Shown here: one piece after another, positions 17,681 through 26,045 of the stretch | How the letters are laid out: each line of letters opens with the position of its first letter | Position numbering within the stretch: the first letter of the stretch is position 1 | Assembly: GCA_964653145.1 (NCBI GenBank) | Contig: CAZZCG010000010.1 | Coordinates: 41,788 to 105,787, forward strand | Source of the DNA: Pseudocalidococcus sp964653145 | GTDB lineage: Bacteria; Cyanobacteriota; Cyanobacteriia; Thermosynechococcales; Thermosynechococcaceae | DNA: 64,000 nt | Reading direction: 5' to 3' | Position numbers and translations under genes: made by a program | Notes under the pieces: model-generated | The model's input: the letters and a program-made list of their open reading frames with translations, nothing else | Told to the model about the DNA's origin: nothing | The model's database searches: none

Positions 17681-17884
17681 TTAACCGAGATAGCTTTGCC
17701 GAGAAATGTGCTTCTCAAACGTGGCCTGGGTTTGGTGGAGGAGTTGATCCCGGCTGTCACTGGAGTTTTTTAGGGATGGGACAAGATTCCGGGCCTGGAG
17801 TGCCATGTGGAGTTGCAGGTGGGCGACGTAATCACTCAAATCTTCCCGAAGACAGGAAGCCGTAGCAGGACTATGGGATTGCAA
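17681..17884 (-). CDS. Small hypothetical protein with a TTG start
   Basis: A 67-residue helical, charged protein without membrane segments (for example HMALQARNLVPSLKNSSDSRDQLLHQTQATFEKHI). AAGGAGA sits five bases before the TTG at 17884, which makes this a credible gene despite its size and non-ATG start. A TATAAT lies just upstream, so the leader would be very short. I do not recognise the family. Confidence 0.55.
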   Translation of the reverse strand: MQSHSPATASCLREDLSDYVAHLQLHMALQARNLVPSLKNSSDSRDQLLHQTQATFEKHISRQSYLG

Positions 17885-18387
17885 AGTGTTCTCCTTGATT
17901 ATACGCTCGACAGAAAAATGCCTAGGGCTTATTCGTCATGCGACTGTGGCCAAGTTGCCATATTTGAAAGTAGCACCTGCTGTCCGTTAAATCTAAATCT
18001 TGCAATTAACTGTAACTTTCGTTTACCTTTAGCGGCTGCTGTTGATCCCAGGCCAGGGGTGGGGCAATACTTCCAAACAAGACTTGGGCCAAAACTTCAT
18101 TGATACAGCCGATTTTCAGGTCGATGAACACCCTAGAAATCCTGATGCGCCTCTCCCTCAGCGTTCCTCACCATGCAGCCCCCCATCAAATTTGACAGAG
18201 TCTCTAGCATCATTTCTCTTGGGGATCAAACACAACCAGACTGGAAACTATTATTGGCGGTAGGTTTGTATGTCTGATGACTAGGCAGAAATGACTATAA
18301 TCTGGATGAAACGAGCAACAGAAGACTTGCCTCCAACTTGGGGTGCTGAGGCTCAAACCTTTCCAGAGATTTAGTTCGCCAAACACT
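17885..18387. other. Intergenic region before the ABC-2 permease
   Basis: About 500 bases with only weak features. TATAAT at 18296-18301 may be the -10 of the permease gene; the matching -35 is poor. A 34-codon plus-strand frame, described separately at 18173, is the only possible small gene. Confidence 0.35.
18173..18277 (+). CDS. Possible small protein, 34 residues
   Basis: An ATG-started frame encodes a 34-residue peptide (starts MQPPIKFDRVSS, ends LLLAVGLYV) with good amphipathic character. It has no ribosome site, and no family is recognised. It could also be a decayed gene piece, because the preceding bases encode another short, plausible-looking frame. Low confidence. Confidence 0.2.
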   Translation: MQPPIKFDRVSSIISLGDQTQPDWKLLLAVGLYV

Positions 18388-19155
18388 ATGGAACGAATTT
18401 GGGTGCTAGGACGTAATGTTTTCCAGGCCACGTTTCGGGAGCGCGTCCTCTATATCACTGCGGTTTTTGCGATTTTTCTTGTCTTGGCCGTCGTCATTCT
18501 CAGTGAAGTGTCGGGGGGGACAGAAAATAAAATTACCCTGGATGTCGGCATGGGCGCCATGAGTCTGTTTGGCCTGGTGGTGACGGCGTTTGTCGGGAGT
18601 GGCTTAATTAATCGGGAAATTGAACAACGCACTGCCTTAGTTATGCTGGCCAAACCCATCAGCCGGGCAGAATTTATCATTGGCAAACATCTGGGCCTGG
18701 GGGCAGTCTTGGGGGTACTGGTGGCCTTCATGACCCTGATCTTCTTTGTCGTTATGAGTGTTAAGGGCTTGACCTACCCAGCCGGTGCAATTGCCGTGGC
18801 AGCGATCTATTTGGTCTTGGAACTGACTTTGTTGGCGGCCGCTGCCATCCTGTTTGGGGTATTTACCAGCTCCTTAATCGGTTCATTGTTGACCCTAGCC
18901 CTCTACTTTATGGGGCATTTTAGCCATAATCTGATTGCCCTTGGCCAGCGGATGGAGAACGAGTTTGTTGCCTCCCTGGTCAGTGTGGTTTATTTAATTT
19001 TCCCGGACTTATCTCGACTTGATTTTAAAAATGAGGCGGTCTATGGCATTCTCCCAGGCCCCGATGTGTTGGTCGGCCATGCAATCTATGGGGTTGTTTA
19101 TACCGCCCTCTTATTGGGAATAGCCACCTGGATTTTTTCTCGACGTGATTTTTAG
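18388..19155 (+). CDS. ABC-2 type transporter permease
   Basis: About 255 residues with six hydrophobic segments. The pattern is typical of ABC-2 permeases: an N-terminal helix near VLYITAVFAIFLVLAVVIL, a NREIEQRTALVMLAKPISRAEFIIGKHLG cytoplasmic coupling block, and a final IATWIFSRRDF. No ATPase gene is adjacent, so its partner must be elsewhere. Substrate unknown. The ATG at 18388 (MERIWVLG) is preferred to an upstream TTG at 18343, because the upstream 15 residues are not membrane-like. Confidence 0.85.
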   Translation: MERIWVLGRNVFQATFRERVLYITAVFAIFLVLAVVILSEVSGGTENKITLDVGMGAMSLFGLVVTAFVGSGLINREIEQRTALVMLAKPISRAEFIIGKHLGLGAVLGVLVAFMTLIFFVVMSVKGLTYPAGAIAVAAIYLVLELTLLAAAAILFGVFTSSLIGSLLTLALYFMGHFSHNLIALGQRMENEFVASLVSVVYLIFPDLSRLDFKNEAVYGILPGPDVLVGHAIYGVVYTALLLGIATWIFSRRDF

Positions 19156-19171
19156 CTCAATTCAGAACTAC

Positions 19172-19615
19172 TCAGACTAAATATTCAGCGGCGTTCACTG
19201 CTGTTTCCTCAATCCGGATGCGTTCAACCTGAATTTCTGGGCGAGCCCTTTGGGAAATGAGCAATTCCTTAGCCTGGATACATAAATAGGCTGCTAATGA
19301 TTCCGTTGTCGGATCCGTGGGTAGGGTGAAAAGTCGTAGTTCTGGGGCCTGGGCCTGGAGAATTGGGTACAACGGATCATCATGATGGAGGACCAACGCG
19401 TGATCCAAATAACAATCTAACCAGGACCGCCACTGTTGCTTCAGATGCCCGAACTCGATCACCATCCCCTGATCATCCAAGCTGGGGGCTGAAAGGGTCA
19501 AAATAACCTGCCAACTGTGGCCATGGATGCTACGGCACTTGGGGGAATTCTGGGCCAGCCAAAACCGATGGGCCATTTCTAAGTTGTGGCGGATTTCAAG
19601 GCGATAGCGGGTCAT
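19172..19615 (-). CDS. 6-carboxytetrahydropterin/6-pyruvoyl-tetrahydropterin synthase family enzyme
   Basis: A 147-residue QueD/PTPS-type enzyme acting on dihydroneopterin triphosphate for queuosine or tetrahydropterin synthesis. Zinc ligands H16, H31 and H33 (HRFW, HGHSW) and the catalytic Cys27 are present, as are the family's TTESLAAYL segment and the Glu-containing EETAVNAAEY near the end. Which of the two activities applies is uncertain. The convergent permease ends 16 bases away. Confidence 0.85.
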   Translation of the reverse strand: MTRYRLEIRHNLEMAHRFWLAQNSPKCRSIHGHSWQVILTLSAPSLDDQGMVIEFGHLKQQWRSWLDCYLDHALVLHHDDPLYPILQAQAPELRLFTLPTDPTTESLAAYLCIQAKELLISQRARPEIQVERIRIEETAVNAAEYLV

Positions 19616-19734
19616 GGGTCAGGGTTGAGGCAAGGGCTGCGGGGGGCAAGCGGGAAAGTTGAGGCAACTAATGCGGGGCCTGGGGATAAAAGAGAACTTG
19701 TCAGGGGTGACTTTTTTTAGAGTCTCTCTAGGTC

Positions 19735-19740
19735 TATAAT
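19735..19740 (+). promoter_or_regulatory. Candidate -10 element of purA
   Basis: A perfect TATAAT 36 bases before the TTG start of purA. A T-rich stretch (19711-19719) is at about the right place for a -35 but is not a good match. Confidence 0.45.
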
Positions 19741-19776
19741 AGGGGTTTGTGTGCATAGAAATCCTGGGGTAAACCC

Positions 19777-21123
19777 TTGGCAAATGTAGTCGTAGTTGGC
19801 GCTCAGTGGGGCGATGAAGGCAAAGGCAAAATCACGGATCTGCTGAGTCGGTCGGCAGATGTGGTGGTGCGCTATCAGGGTGGAGTTAATGCCGGCCACA
19901 CTGTTGTTGTTAATGATCAAACCTTAAAGTTACACCTGATTCCATCGGGCATTCTTTACCCAGAAACTGAGTGCATCATCGGGACAGGAACGGTGATTGA
20001 TCCCAAGTCTTTGATTGCGGAACTGGATCAACTGGAAGCAGCTGGGGTCAGCACGGTCAACCTCCATATTGCTGAAACAGCCCATGTGACGATGCCCTAC
20101 CACCGGATGATTGACCAGGCCGCGGAAGAACGACGGGGCTCCCACAAAATCGGGACAACGGGGCGGGGGATTGGCCCTACCTATGCCGATAAATCCGAGC
20201 GCACCGGCTTGCGAGTCTTAGATTTACTCGATACGTCTGGCCTGGAGGAAAAAGTTCATTGGGCCGTGGAGTATAAAAACGTTCTCCTCGAAAAATTCTA
20301 TGGATTGCCACCCTTAGATGCCAAGGCGATTGTCAGTGAATATCTCGGCTATGCCCAACGTCTTCAGCCCCATGTGGTTGACGGTTCACTCCGAATCTAT
20401 GATGCCGTTTCCAACAGACGCAATATTCTCTTTGAAGGGGCTCAAGGCACGCTTTTAGATTTGGATCACGGCACCTATCCCTACGTGACGTCTTCAAATC
20501 CGGTTGCGGGTGGGGCCTGTATTGGGGCAGGAGTGGGGCCAACGATTATTGATCGGGTCATTGGAGTTGCCAAAGCCTATACAACCCGTGTTGGTGAGGG
20601 GCCCTTCCCCACGGAACTTTTAGACGAGACTGGCAAACTCCTAGGTGATCGGGGGGCAGAGTTTGGAACAACAACGGGCCGGGCCAGACGTTGTGGTTGG
20701 TTTGATGCCGTGATTGGTCGCTATGCTGTGCGGATCAATGGCCTGGACTGTCTAGCGGTAACTAAGCTGGATGTCCTAGATGACTTGCCGGAAATCAAAG
20801 TCTGTGTCGCCTATGAGGTGGATGGGGAACAGTGTAATGACTTTCCCAGTAATGCCCTCCGTTTTGCCCGTTGTCAGCCTGTCTATGAGACCCTTCCGGG
20901 TTGGCAACAATCCACGAGTCACTGCCGAAGTTTGGATGAGTTGCCCGCCGCGGCCTTAGACTACCTCAAGGTTTTGGCAGAATTGATGTCTGTCCCAATT
21001 GCGATTATTTCCGTGGGCGCTGAGCGGAGTCAAACCATTATTGTGGAAGACCCAATCCATGGGCCGAAACGGGCTTTGCTCTATGGCGATGGCAGCAATG
21101 GCCCGCCCCCACTTCTGCCCTAA
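19777..21123 (+). CDS. purA: Adenylosuccinate synthetase
   Basis: PurA makes adenylosuccinate from IMP, aspartate and GTP, the first committed step to AMP. The 448-residue protein begins MANVVVVGAQWGDEGKGKI, the conserved GTP-binding N-terminus, and continues with NAGHTVV, IGTTGRGIGP and the TTTGRARRCGW segment. The start codon is TTG at 19777: the family N-terminus begins exactly here and no ATG lies nearby in frame. The ribosome site is weak (TGGGG). Confidence 0.95.
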   Translation: MANVVVVGAQWGDEGKGKITDLLSRSADVVVRYQGGVNAGHTVVVNDQTLKLHLIPSGILYPETECIIGTGTVIDPKSLIAELDQLEAAGVSTVNLHIAETAHVTMPYHRMIDQAAEERRGSHKIGTTGRGIGPTYADKSERTGLRVLDLLDTSGLEEKVHWAVEYKNVLLEKFYGLPPLDAKAIVSEYLGYAQRLQPHVVDGSLRIYDAVSNRRNILFEGAQGTLLDLDHGTYPYVTSSNPVAGGACIGAGVGPTIIDRVIGVAKAYTTRVGEGPFPTELLDETGKLLGDRGAEFGTTTGRARRCGWFDAVIGRYAVRINGLDCLAVTKLDVLDDLPEIKVCVAYEVDGEQCNDFPSNALRFARCQPVYETLPGWQQSTSHCRSLDELPAAALDYLKVLAELMSVPIAIISVGAERSQTIIVEDPIHGPKRALLYGDGSNGPPPLLP

Positions 21124-21185
21124 ATAATCCAGAGTTGAGTCCTATTTTTCCGTTTTGTTTTCACCACTTTTTCAGGAGTTTTGTC

Positions 21186-21479
21186 ATGTCTTTAGCTGTT
21201 GAATGTCAAGTACGTCCCGCCGATAGTAAGCCCAATGCGCTGCGTCAATCGGGTTTAACCCCGGCTGTTCTCTACGGTCACAAGGAAAATGAATCCTTGG
21301 GTCTCATGATTCCAACAAAATTGGCTGAATTCTTGGTGCGGGATGCTCGGGGTCAGAAAGCCGTTGTGGATGTGACAATTCCAGAACTTTCCTGGTCTGG
21401 AAAAGCGATTCTGCAAGAGGTTCAGGCTCACCCCGCCAAAGACACCCTCTATCACCTCAGCTTTTGGGCCCAGGCCTAG
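21186..21479 (+). CDS. rplY: Ribosomal protein bL25, short form
   Basis: A 97-residue L25 without the long C-terminal (CTC) domain. The core RQSGLTPAVLYGHKE and VTIPELSWSGKAILQEVQAHP fits the 5S-rRNA-binding family. The ATG at 21186 has AGGAG nearby; an upstream in-frame start at 21135 would add an unrelated sequence. It follows purA on the same strand by 62 bases and may be cotranscribed. Confidence 0.9.
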   Translation: MSLAVECQVRPADSKPNALRQSGLTPAVLYGHKENESLGLMIPTKLAEFLVRDARGQKAVVDVTIPELSWSGKAILQEVQAHPAKDTLYHLSFWAQA

Positions 21480-21514
21480 AGCGATTGATCTACCCAGTCC
21501 TCTGAGGTTTTGGA

Positions 21515-22573
21515 GTGCGCGCCGCAGTACTTTACGGTCAAACAGATTTACGCCTACAAACAGTGGCAGATCCTACCCCAGGCCCCGGTGAAGTGATCAT
21601 TGCCGTTCAGGCGGCCACAACCTGTGGTACAGATTTAAAAGTTTGGCGGCGGGGTGGCCATGCCCGGATGTTAAAACCCCCGATTCTCTTTGGCCATGAG
21701 GCTGCGGGAGAGATTGTGGCCTTGGGGCCTGGGGTGTCTGGTTGGCAAATTGGGCAACGGGTTGTAGCCAATAACTCAGCCCCCTGTGGAACTTGTTTTT
21801 ATTGTCAGCGACAAGAATATTCCCTGTGTCAAAATCTGGAATTTAATAATGGCACCTACGCGGAATATTTGCAGGTTCCGGCGCGGATTGTTGAGAAAAA
21901 TTTGTTAGCGATTCCCGATGCGTTGCCGACACCCATGGCTGCAATGACAGAACCCCTGGCCTGTGTGTTGCATGGAATTTCCCGCTGTGGATTTAGCCCA
22001 GATCAGGTTAAAGATTGGCCGACTCCACCCAAAATCCTGGTGATTGGGGATGGGGCCATTGGTTTGATGTTTGTCGGGGTCTTGGCCCAACAGGGAGCCG
22101 AGGTACTTTTAGCTGGGGGTTCTCCGCAACGGTTAGAGATTGGGACAGAGTTTGGGGCAAGGCTAACCCTTAATCACCGACAAACACCTGATTTACCTGC
22201 TGCCATTAAAGAATTAACTGGGGGATTTGGAGCCGATATTGTCATTGAAGCCACTGGAGTGCCGGCGGTCTGGGAAACGGCAATTGCCTGTGCTCGGCCT
22301 GGGGCAACGGTTAATTTATTTGGCGGTTGTCCTCGGGATACGCAGATTTCAGTCAATACGGAACAACTTCACTACAGCGAACTGACCATAAAAGGGGTTT
22401 TCCACAATACTCCAAGCCATGTTCGCCAGGCCCTGCAAGTGTTATCCGAAGGTAAAGTTCCCTGGGAGAAATTAATTACCCGTAGTGCGCCACTGAGTCA
22501 GTTGGGAGAAATCTTTGAAGCAATGGTGCAGCGTCAGGTGATCAAGGTGGCCATTACTCCCCATCTTGGTTAA
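21515..22573 (+). CDS. Zinc-dependent medium-chain dehydrogenase
   Basis: A 352-residue MDR-family oxidoreductase. Catalytic-zinc residues appear in ATTCGTDLKVW and FGHEAAGE; the structural-zinc loop is CGTCFYCQRQEYSLC. The Rossmann motif is VIGDGAIGLMFVG. It resembles sorbitol- or threonine-dehydrogenase-like enzymes; the true substrate is unknown. The start is a GTG at 21515 (MRAAVLYGQ), 36 bases after rplY on the same strand. Confidence 0.88.
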   Translation: MRAAVLYGQTDLRLQTVADPTPGPGEVIIAVQAATTCGTDLKVWRRGGHARMLKPPILFGHEAAGEIVALGPGVSGWQIGQRVVANNSAPCGTCFYCQRQEYSLCQNLEFNNGTYAEYLQVPARIVEKNLLAIPDALPTPMAAMTEPLACVLHGISRCGFSPDQVKDWPTPPKILVIGDGAIGLMFVGVLAQQGAEVLLAGGSPQRLEIGTEFGARLTLNHRQTPDLPAAIKELTGGFGADIVIEATGVPAVWETAIACARPGATVNLFGGCPRDTQISVNTEQLHYSELTIKGVFHNTPSHVRQALQVLSEGKVPWEKLITRSAPLSQLGEIFEAMVQRQVIKVAITPHLG

Positions 22574-22596
22574 AGAAATTCTTGGCAGGTTAACCG

Positions 22597-25500
22597 TCAA
22601 CCCTGGGCTGGGTCTTTACACGTGGCACAGGCTTTGAGGATTTGGTCAAACCGGAGTTTTTGCACCAGGCCCTGTAAATTCACCCTGATGTTGTCCTGTT
22701 CCGCTGGAATTGCCCCAAGGAGTTCTTTGACTTTTTTAGCATTGAGTTTTTTGGCCGCAGCTTCCAACTCTTGAATCCAGGCCGGGGGCATGGCGAGTAA
22801 CAACTCTGGTGTGAATTCTCTGGGGGACGTGGAGACCGAGAGAGATTTTGGCTGTTCGTCGGCATAGAGATATTGGCAACCTAAATGGCGTTGAATACAC
22901 TCCAGCATGACTTGGTTTTGAAAGGGTTTCGGCATGAAGTCATCACACCCGGCCTGGAACAGGGATTCCCGTTCAGTTTCAAACACACTGGCAGTCACGG
23001 CAATAATTTTTGTGTTCCGGCCGTCCAGATGGGCTTTGATGTAGCGGGTTGCGGTTTCCCCATCCATGACCGGCATTTTAATGTCCATCAGGATCAAATC
23101 TGGATTATTGGCATCCCAGGCCTGGATTGCCTGTTGCCCATCGGCGGCGGTGAAAATTTTAAACCCCATCGGCTCCAGTAATTGCACCAAAACCTGGCAG
23201 TTTTCCTCCTTATCATCAACCACAAGAATTTTGTAGGGGCGTTGACCGGGGGCAAGTTCGGTAATTTCGCGTTTTTCGGATTGAGTTGCCTGCAGTGTGG
23301 CCAGTTTTAAGGGAATGGTAAAGCGGAATTGACTACCCTCGCCCTTGGTACTGCTGACTACGATATCCCCCCCCATGAGCTGAACAAATTGTCGACTAAT
23401 GGCTAACCCCAGGCCAGTCCCTTCACTCACCTTTTTACTGCTATCGGTTTGCACAAAGGGTTGAAACAGCAGTTTAAGTTCCGCATCAGCCATCCCCACA
23501 CCGGTGTCAGAAATCAAGAAGGTAATAGGGATCACATCCAATGGTGGCGGTTCTAAGAGATTACTAATTGATGCCTCATCCCCATTTGGGCCGGGTTGCG
23601 CTTTGACGGAAAGGGTAACTCCCCCGGTTTTTGTAAATTTAATTGCGTTGCCAATCAGGTTAACCAGGACTTGCCGGAGTTTGCCCGGATCCGCTTCCAC
23701 CCCCTCTGGAAGTTCCGGATCCAGGTTGAATTGCAAATAAATATTCTTGGCCTGGGCCCGAACATGGAGCATATCGTGGACAGTTTGCAGGAGATGGCCT
23801 AAATCCACAGTTTCCAATTGCAGAATTGTCCGCCCCGCTTCAATTTTGGCCATATCCAAGACATCGTTAATCAGGCCCAGGAGGTGTTCGCCACTGCGAT
23901 TGATGGTGCCGAGGGTTTGCTGTTGTTTTTCGGAAAGGGATTTGTCCCGTAACATCAACTGACTAAAGCCCAGGATCGCATTCAGAGGCGTGCGGAGTTC
24001 GTGACTCATATTGGCTAAGAAAACACTTTTGGCCTGGTTGGCAGCTTCAGCAGCTTCTTTGGCCTGGAATAGGGCGGCTTCGGCTTTAGTCCGTTCCCGG
24101 GAAGCAAGGGCCAAGGACACTAAATCCGTTAAATTGCCAATGAAATTACGCTCCTCAATTAACCAGGCCCGATAGTCTGTGACCGATTCCACTCCCAACA
24201 GGCCAACGACAGCATTGTTGAAGCGCACTGGAATATAGAGCAAGGATTTTATTCGATTGGCCTGGAGATAACCATCCAATTCCAGCAGTCGGGGTTCTGC
24301 GGCCACATCCGTACAGATAAAGTGTTCTCCGGCCTGGATACATTTGACGAAGTAGGCACACTGATGCAGGGCATAGACGGGGCCTGGGGTGTGGGTTTGG
24401 CTTTTCCGATCGTAAACATCAGCACACCGCAGTTCTTGCTGTTTGAGTCGCCAAAAACAGGCACGCTCCAGTTCTAAGGTTTCAGTGGCGGCTTCAGTAA
24501 TTTGTTTAATCACCTTCGCAACAATTCCGGATTGCAACTCACTGGAATTACTGAGGCGAGGAATCACTTCACTTTCCCGTTTTAGGAGTGTTTCTTTTTG
24601 ACGCAAATCTTGGTTGACAGCAGCAAGGGCAGCGGTTCGATTGTCAACTTCGGCCTCAAGGCGATGGTTAAAGTCCTGAAGTTCACTAAAGGATTCCCGT
24701 AGTTGCCCAACCATATCCGTAAAGGTATTGGCCAAATTTCCCAACTCATCCCGAGAATCAATGGTGACGACAACATCTAAGTTTCCCTGGGCAATTTCCC
24801 TGGCCGCCTGATCCAACTTGCGTAGAGGTTTTGTCAACCGATTTGTAACTAGCCAAGTTAAAGCAATAATTAACCCCAAAGAAACGACAAGATAGACAAT
24901 ACCTTTGATGGTTTGTTCATACACATAAGACATAGCCTCACTCTCATTAATCCGAATCGCCAAACTCCAGCCTGTACGTTGAATAGGTGTATAAAAAACC
25001 CACTGCTGTTGATCATCTACCCAATGGGGCATGCGCATCTGGCCTGATTTTCCAGCGATCATCAACTTGACAAGTTCTGTGAGATCAGGGCGATTTGTTG
25101 ACTCAGCAATTGCAAATGCACTTTGGTTAATAAACTCCGTTTTGTTATGGAAAATGATGACGCCACGACGATCCAAAATAAAAAAATCACGTTTTTTCAA
25201 GGCTGAGATTTGAATGCGCTCACTTAAGCTCTCCAGGGGAATATCTAGCGTTGAAACCCCCTGCACCTGGCCGTTGATGCGAAATGGCGTTGAGTAACTG
25301 ACCATCAATACCTTTCCTGCTTGCCCTAAATAGGGATCTGACCAAGAAGGCTTTCCAGTGGTCATCGCCTTGTGAAACCATTGGTATTGAGGTTTCGTGT
25401 AATCATAGACGTCAGAAATATCAAGGCGTTTGACTTGACCATCATCATAGACATAGGGGCCAAAAAGCCGTTGGTTGGATCGAAATCCATAGGGTTTATA

Positions 25501-25815
25501 GGCTATTGCAGCGCCATAAATTAACGGACTGAGGTGGACATTACGGTTGAGATAGGCAAACAATTGCTCTTGACTTAAGTTTGGAAATGATTCGAGGGCA
25601 TTGACAATGGTTTGATTGATTTCTTCCAGTTCTTTCAAATTGCCATCGAGTTGATTGGCATAGGTTGTGACCAACTCTTGCATTTGCCCTTCGATTTTGC
25701 GGGTATCGTCCCGGGAAAGGGTAATAACGGTATACGTCCAGATACAGATGTAGAGGAAGGCAATTGGGGCCGCAATGTAAATCAAGAGTTTTTGGCGAAA
25801 GGTCAAGTTCAGCAT
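22597..25815 (-). CDS. Membrane hybrid histidine kinase (Cache-HAMP-GAF-HisKA-HATPase-REC)
   Basis: A 1072-residue sensor. Two membrane segments (about 10-32 and 305-325) flank an extracytoplasmic double-Cache region (20-300). HAMP (330-380), a coiled coil and a GAF domain (430-575) follow. Then come HisKA with the phospho-accepting His near 601 (NMSHELRTPLN), HATPase_c (N box NLIGNAIKF; G boxes DTGVGM and GTGLGLAIS) and a receiver with the acceptor Asp near 910 (LILMDIKMP). A helical tail of about 100 residues ends the protein. No cognate regulator is adjacent. The signal sensed is unknown. Confidence 0.93.
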   Translation of the reverse strand: MLNLTFRQKLLIYIAAPIAFLYICIWTYTVITLSRDDTRKIEGQMQELVTTYANQLDGNLKELEEINQTIVNALESFPNLSQEQLFAYLNRNVHLSPLIYGAAIAYKPYGFRSNQRLFGPYVYDDGQVKRLDISDVYDYTKPQYQWFHKAMTTGKPSWSDPYLGQAGKVLMVSYSTPFRINGQVQGVSTLDIPLESLSERIQISALKKRDFFILDRRGVIIFHNKTEFINQSAFAIAESTNRPDLTELVKLMIAGKSGQMRMPHWVDDQQQWVFYTPIQRTGWSLAIRINESEAMSYVYEQTIKGIVYLVVSLGLIIALTWLVTNRLTKPLRKLDQAAREIAQGNLDVVVTIDSRDELGNLANTFTDMVGQLRESFSELQDFNHRLEAEVDNRTAALAAVNQDLRQKETLLKRESEVIPRLSNSSELQSGIVAKVIKQITEAATETLELERACFWRLKQQELRCADVYDRKSQTHTPGPVYALHQCAYFVKCIQAGEHFICTDVAAEPRLLELDGYLQANRIKSLLYIPVRFNNAVVGLLGVESVTDYRAWLIEERNFIGNLTDLVSLALASRERTKAEAALFQAKEAAEAANQAKSVFLANMSHELRTPLNAILGFSQLMLRDKSLSEKQQQTLGTINRSGEHLLGLINDVLDMAKIEAGRTILQLETVDLGHLLQTVHDMLHVRAQAKNIYLQFNLDPELPEGVEADPGKLRQVLVNLIGNAIKFTKTGGVTLSVKAQPGPNGDEASISNLLEPPPLDVIPITFLISDTGVGMADAELKLLFQPFVQTDSSKKVSEGTGLGLAISRQFVQLMGGDIVVSSTKGEGSQFRFTIPLKLATLQATQSEKREITELAPGQRPYKILVVDDKEENCQVLVQLLEPMGFKIFTAADGQQAIQAWDANNPDLILMDIKMPVMDGETATRYIKAHLDGRNTKIIAVTASVFETERESLFQAGCDDFMPKPFQNQVMLECIQRHLGCQYLYADEQPKSLSVSTSPREFTPELLLAMPPAWIQELEAAAKKLNAKKVKELLGAIPAEQDNIRVNLQGLVQKLRFDQILKACATCKDPAQG

Positions 25816-26045
25816 TGGTTCACTCGAAAAATCTTGGGGGTAAGGATAGTTATCTCTGGTGGATTTCGCCTGATCCTAGCTTTTCTTTCCCTTGGGCTAG
25901 CGTCCCATCTGAGAGCAAAATTTCCGTAAAATTGCCGATCGTTTCCCATCGTCATCAAACAAAAAATGCTTTCAGCCGATAAAACTTTTAGGCAATGACG
26001 AGAGTACGGTTCAATGTCCCCGATTGGGCAGCAATGATTTTAGCC
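25816..26045. other. Intergenic region, nothing recognised
   Basis: 230 bases between the histidine kinase start and the end of the propeller gene, both on the minus strand. The kinase promoter presumably lies here, but no clear element is seen. Confidence 0.3.
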
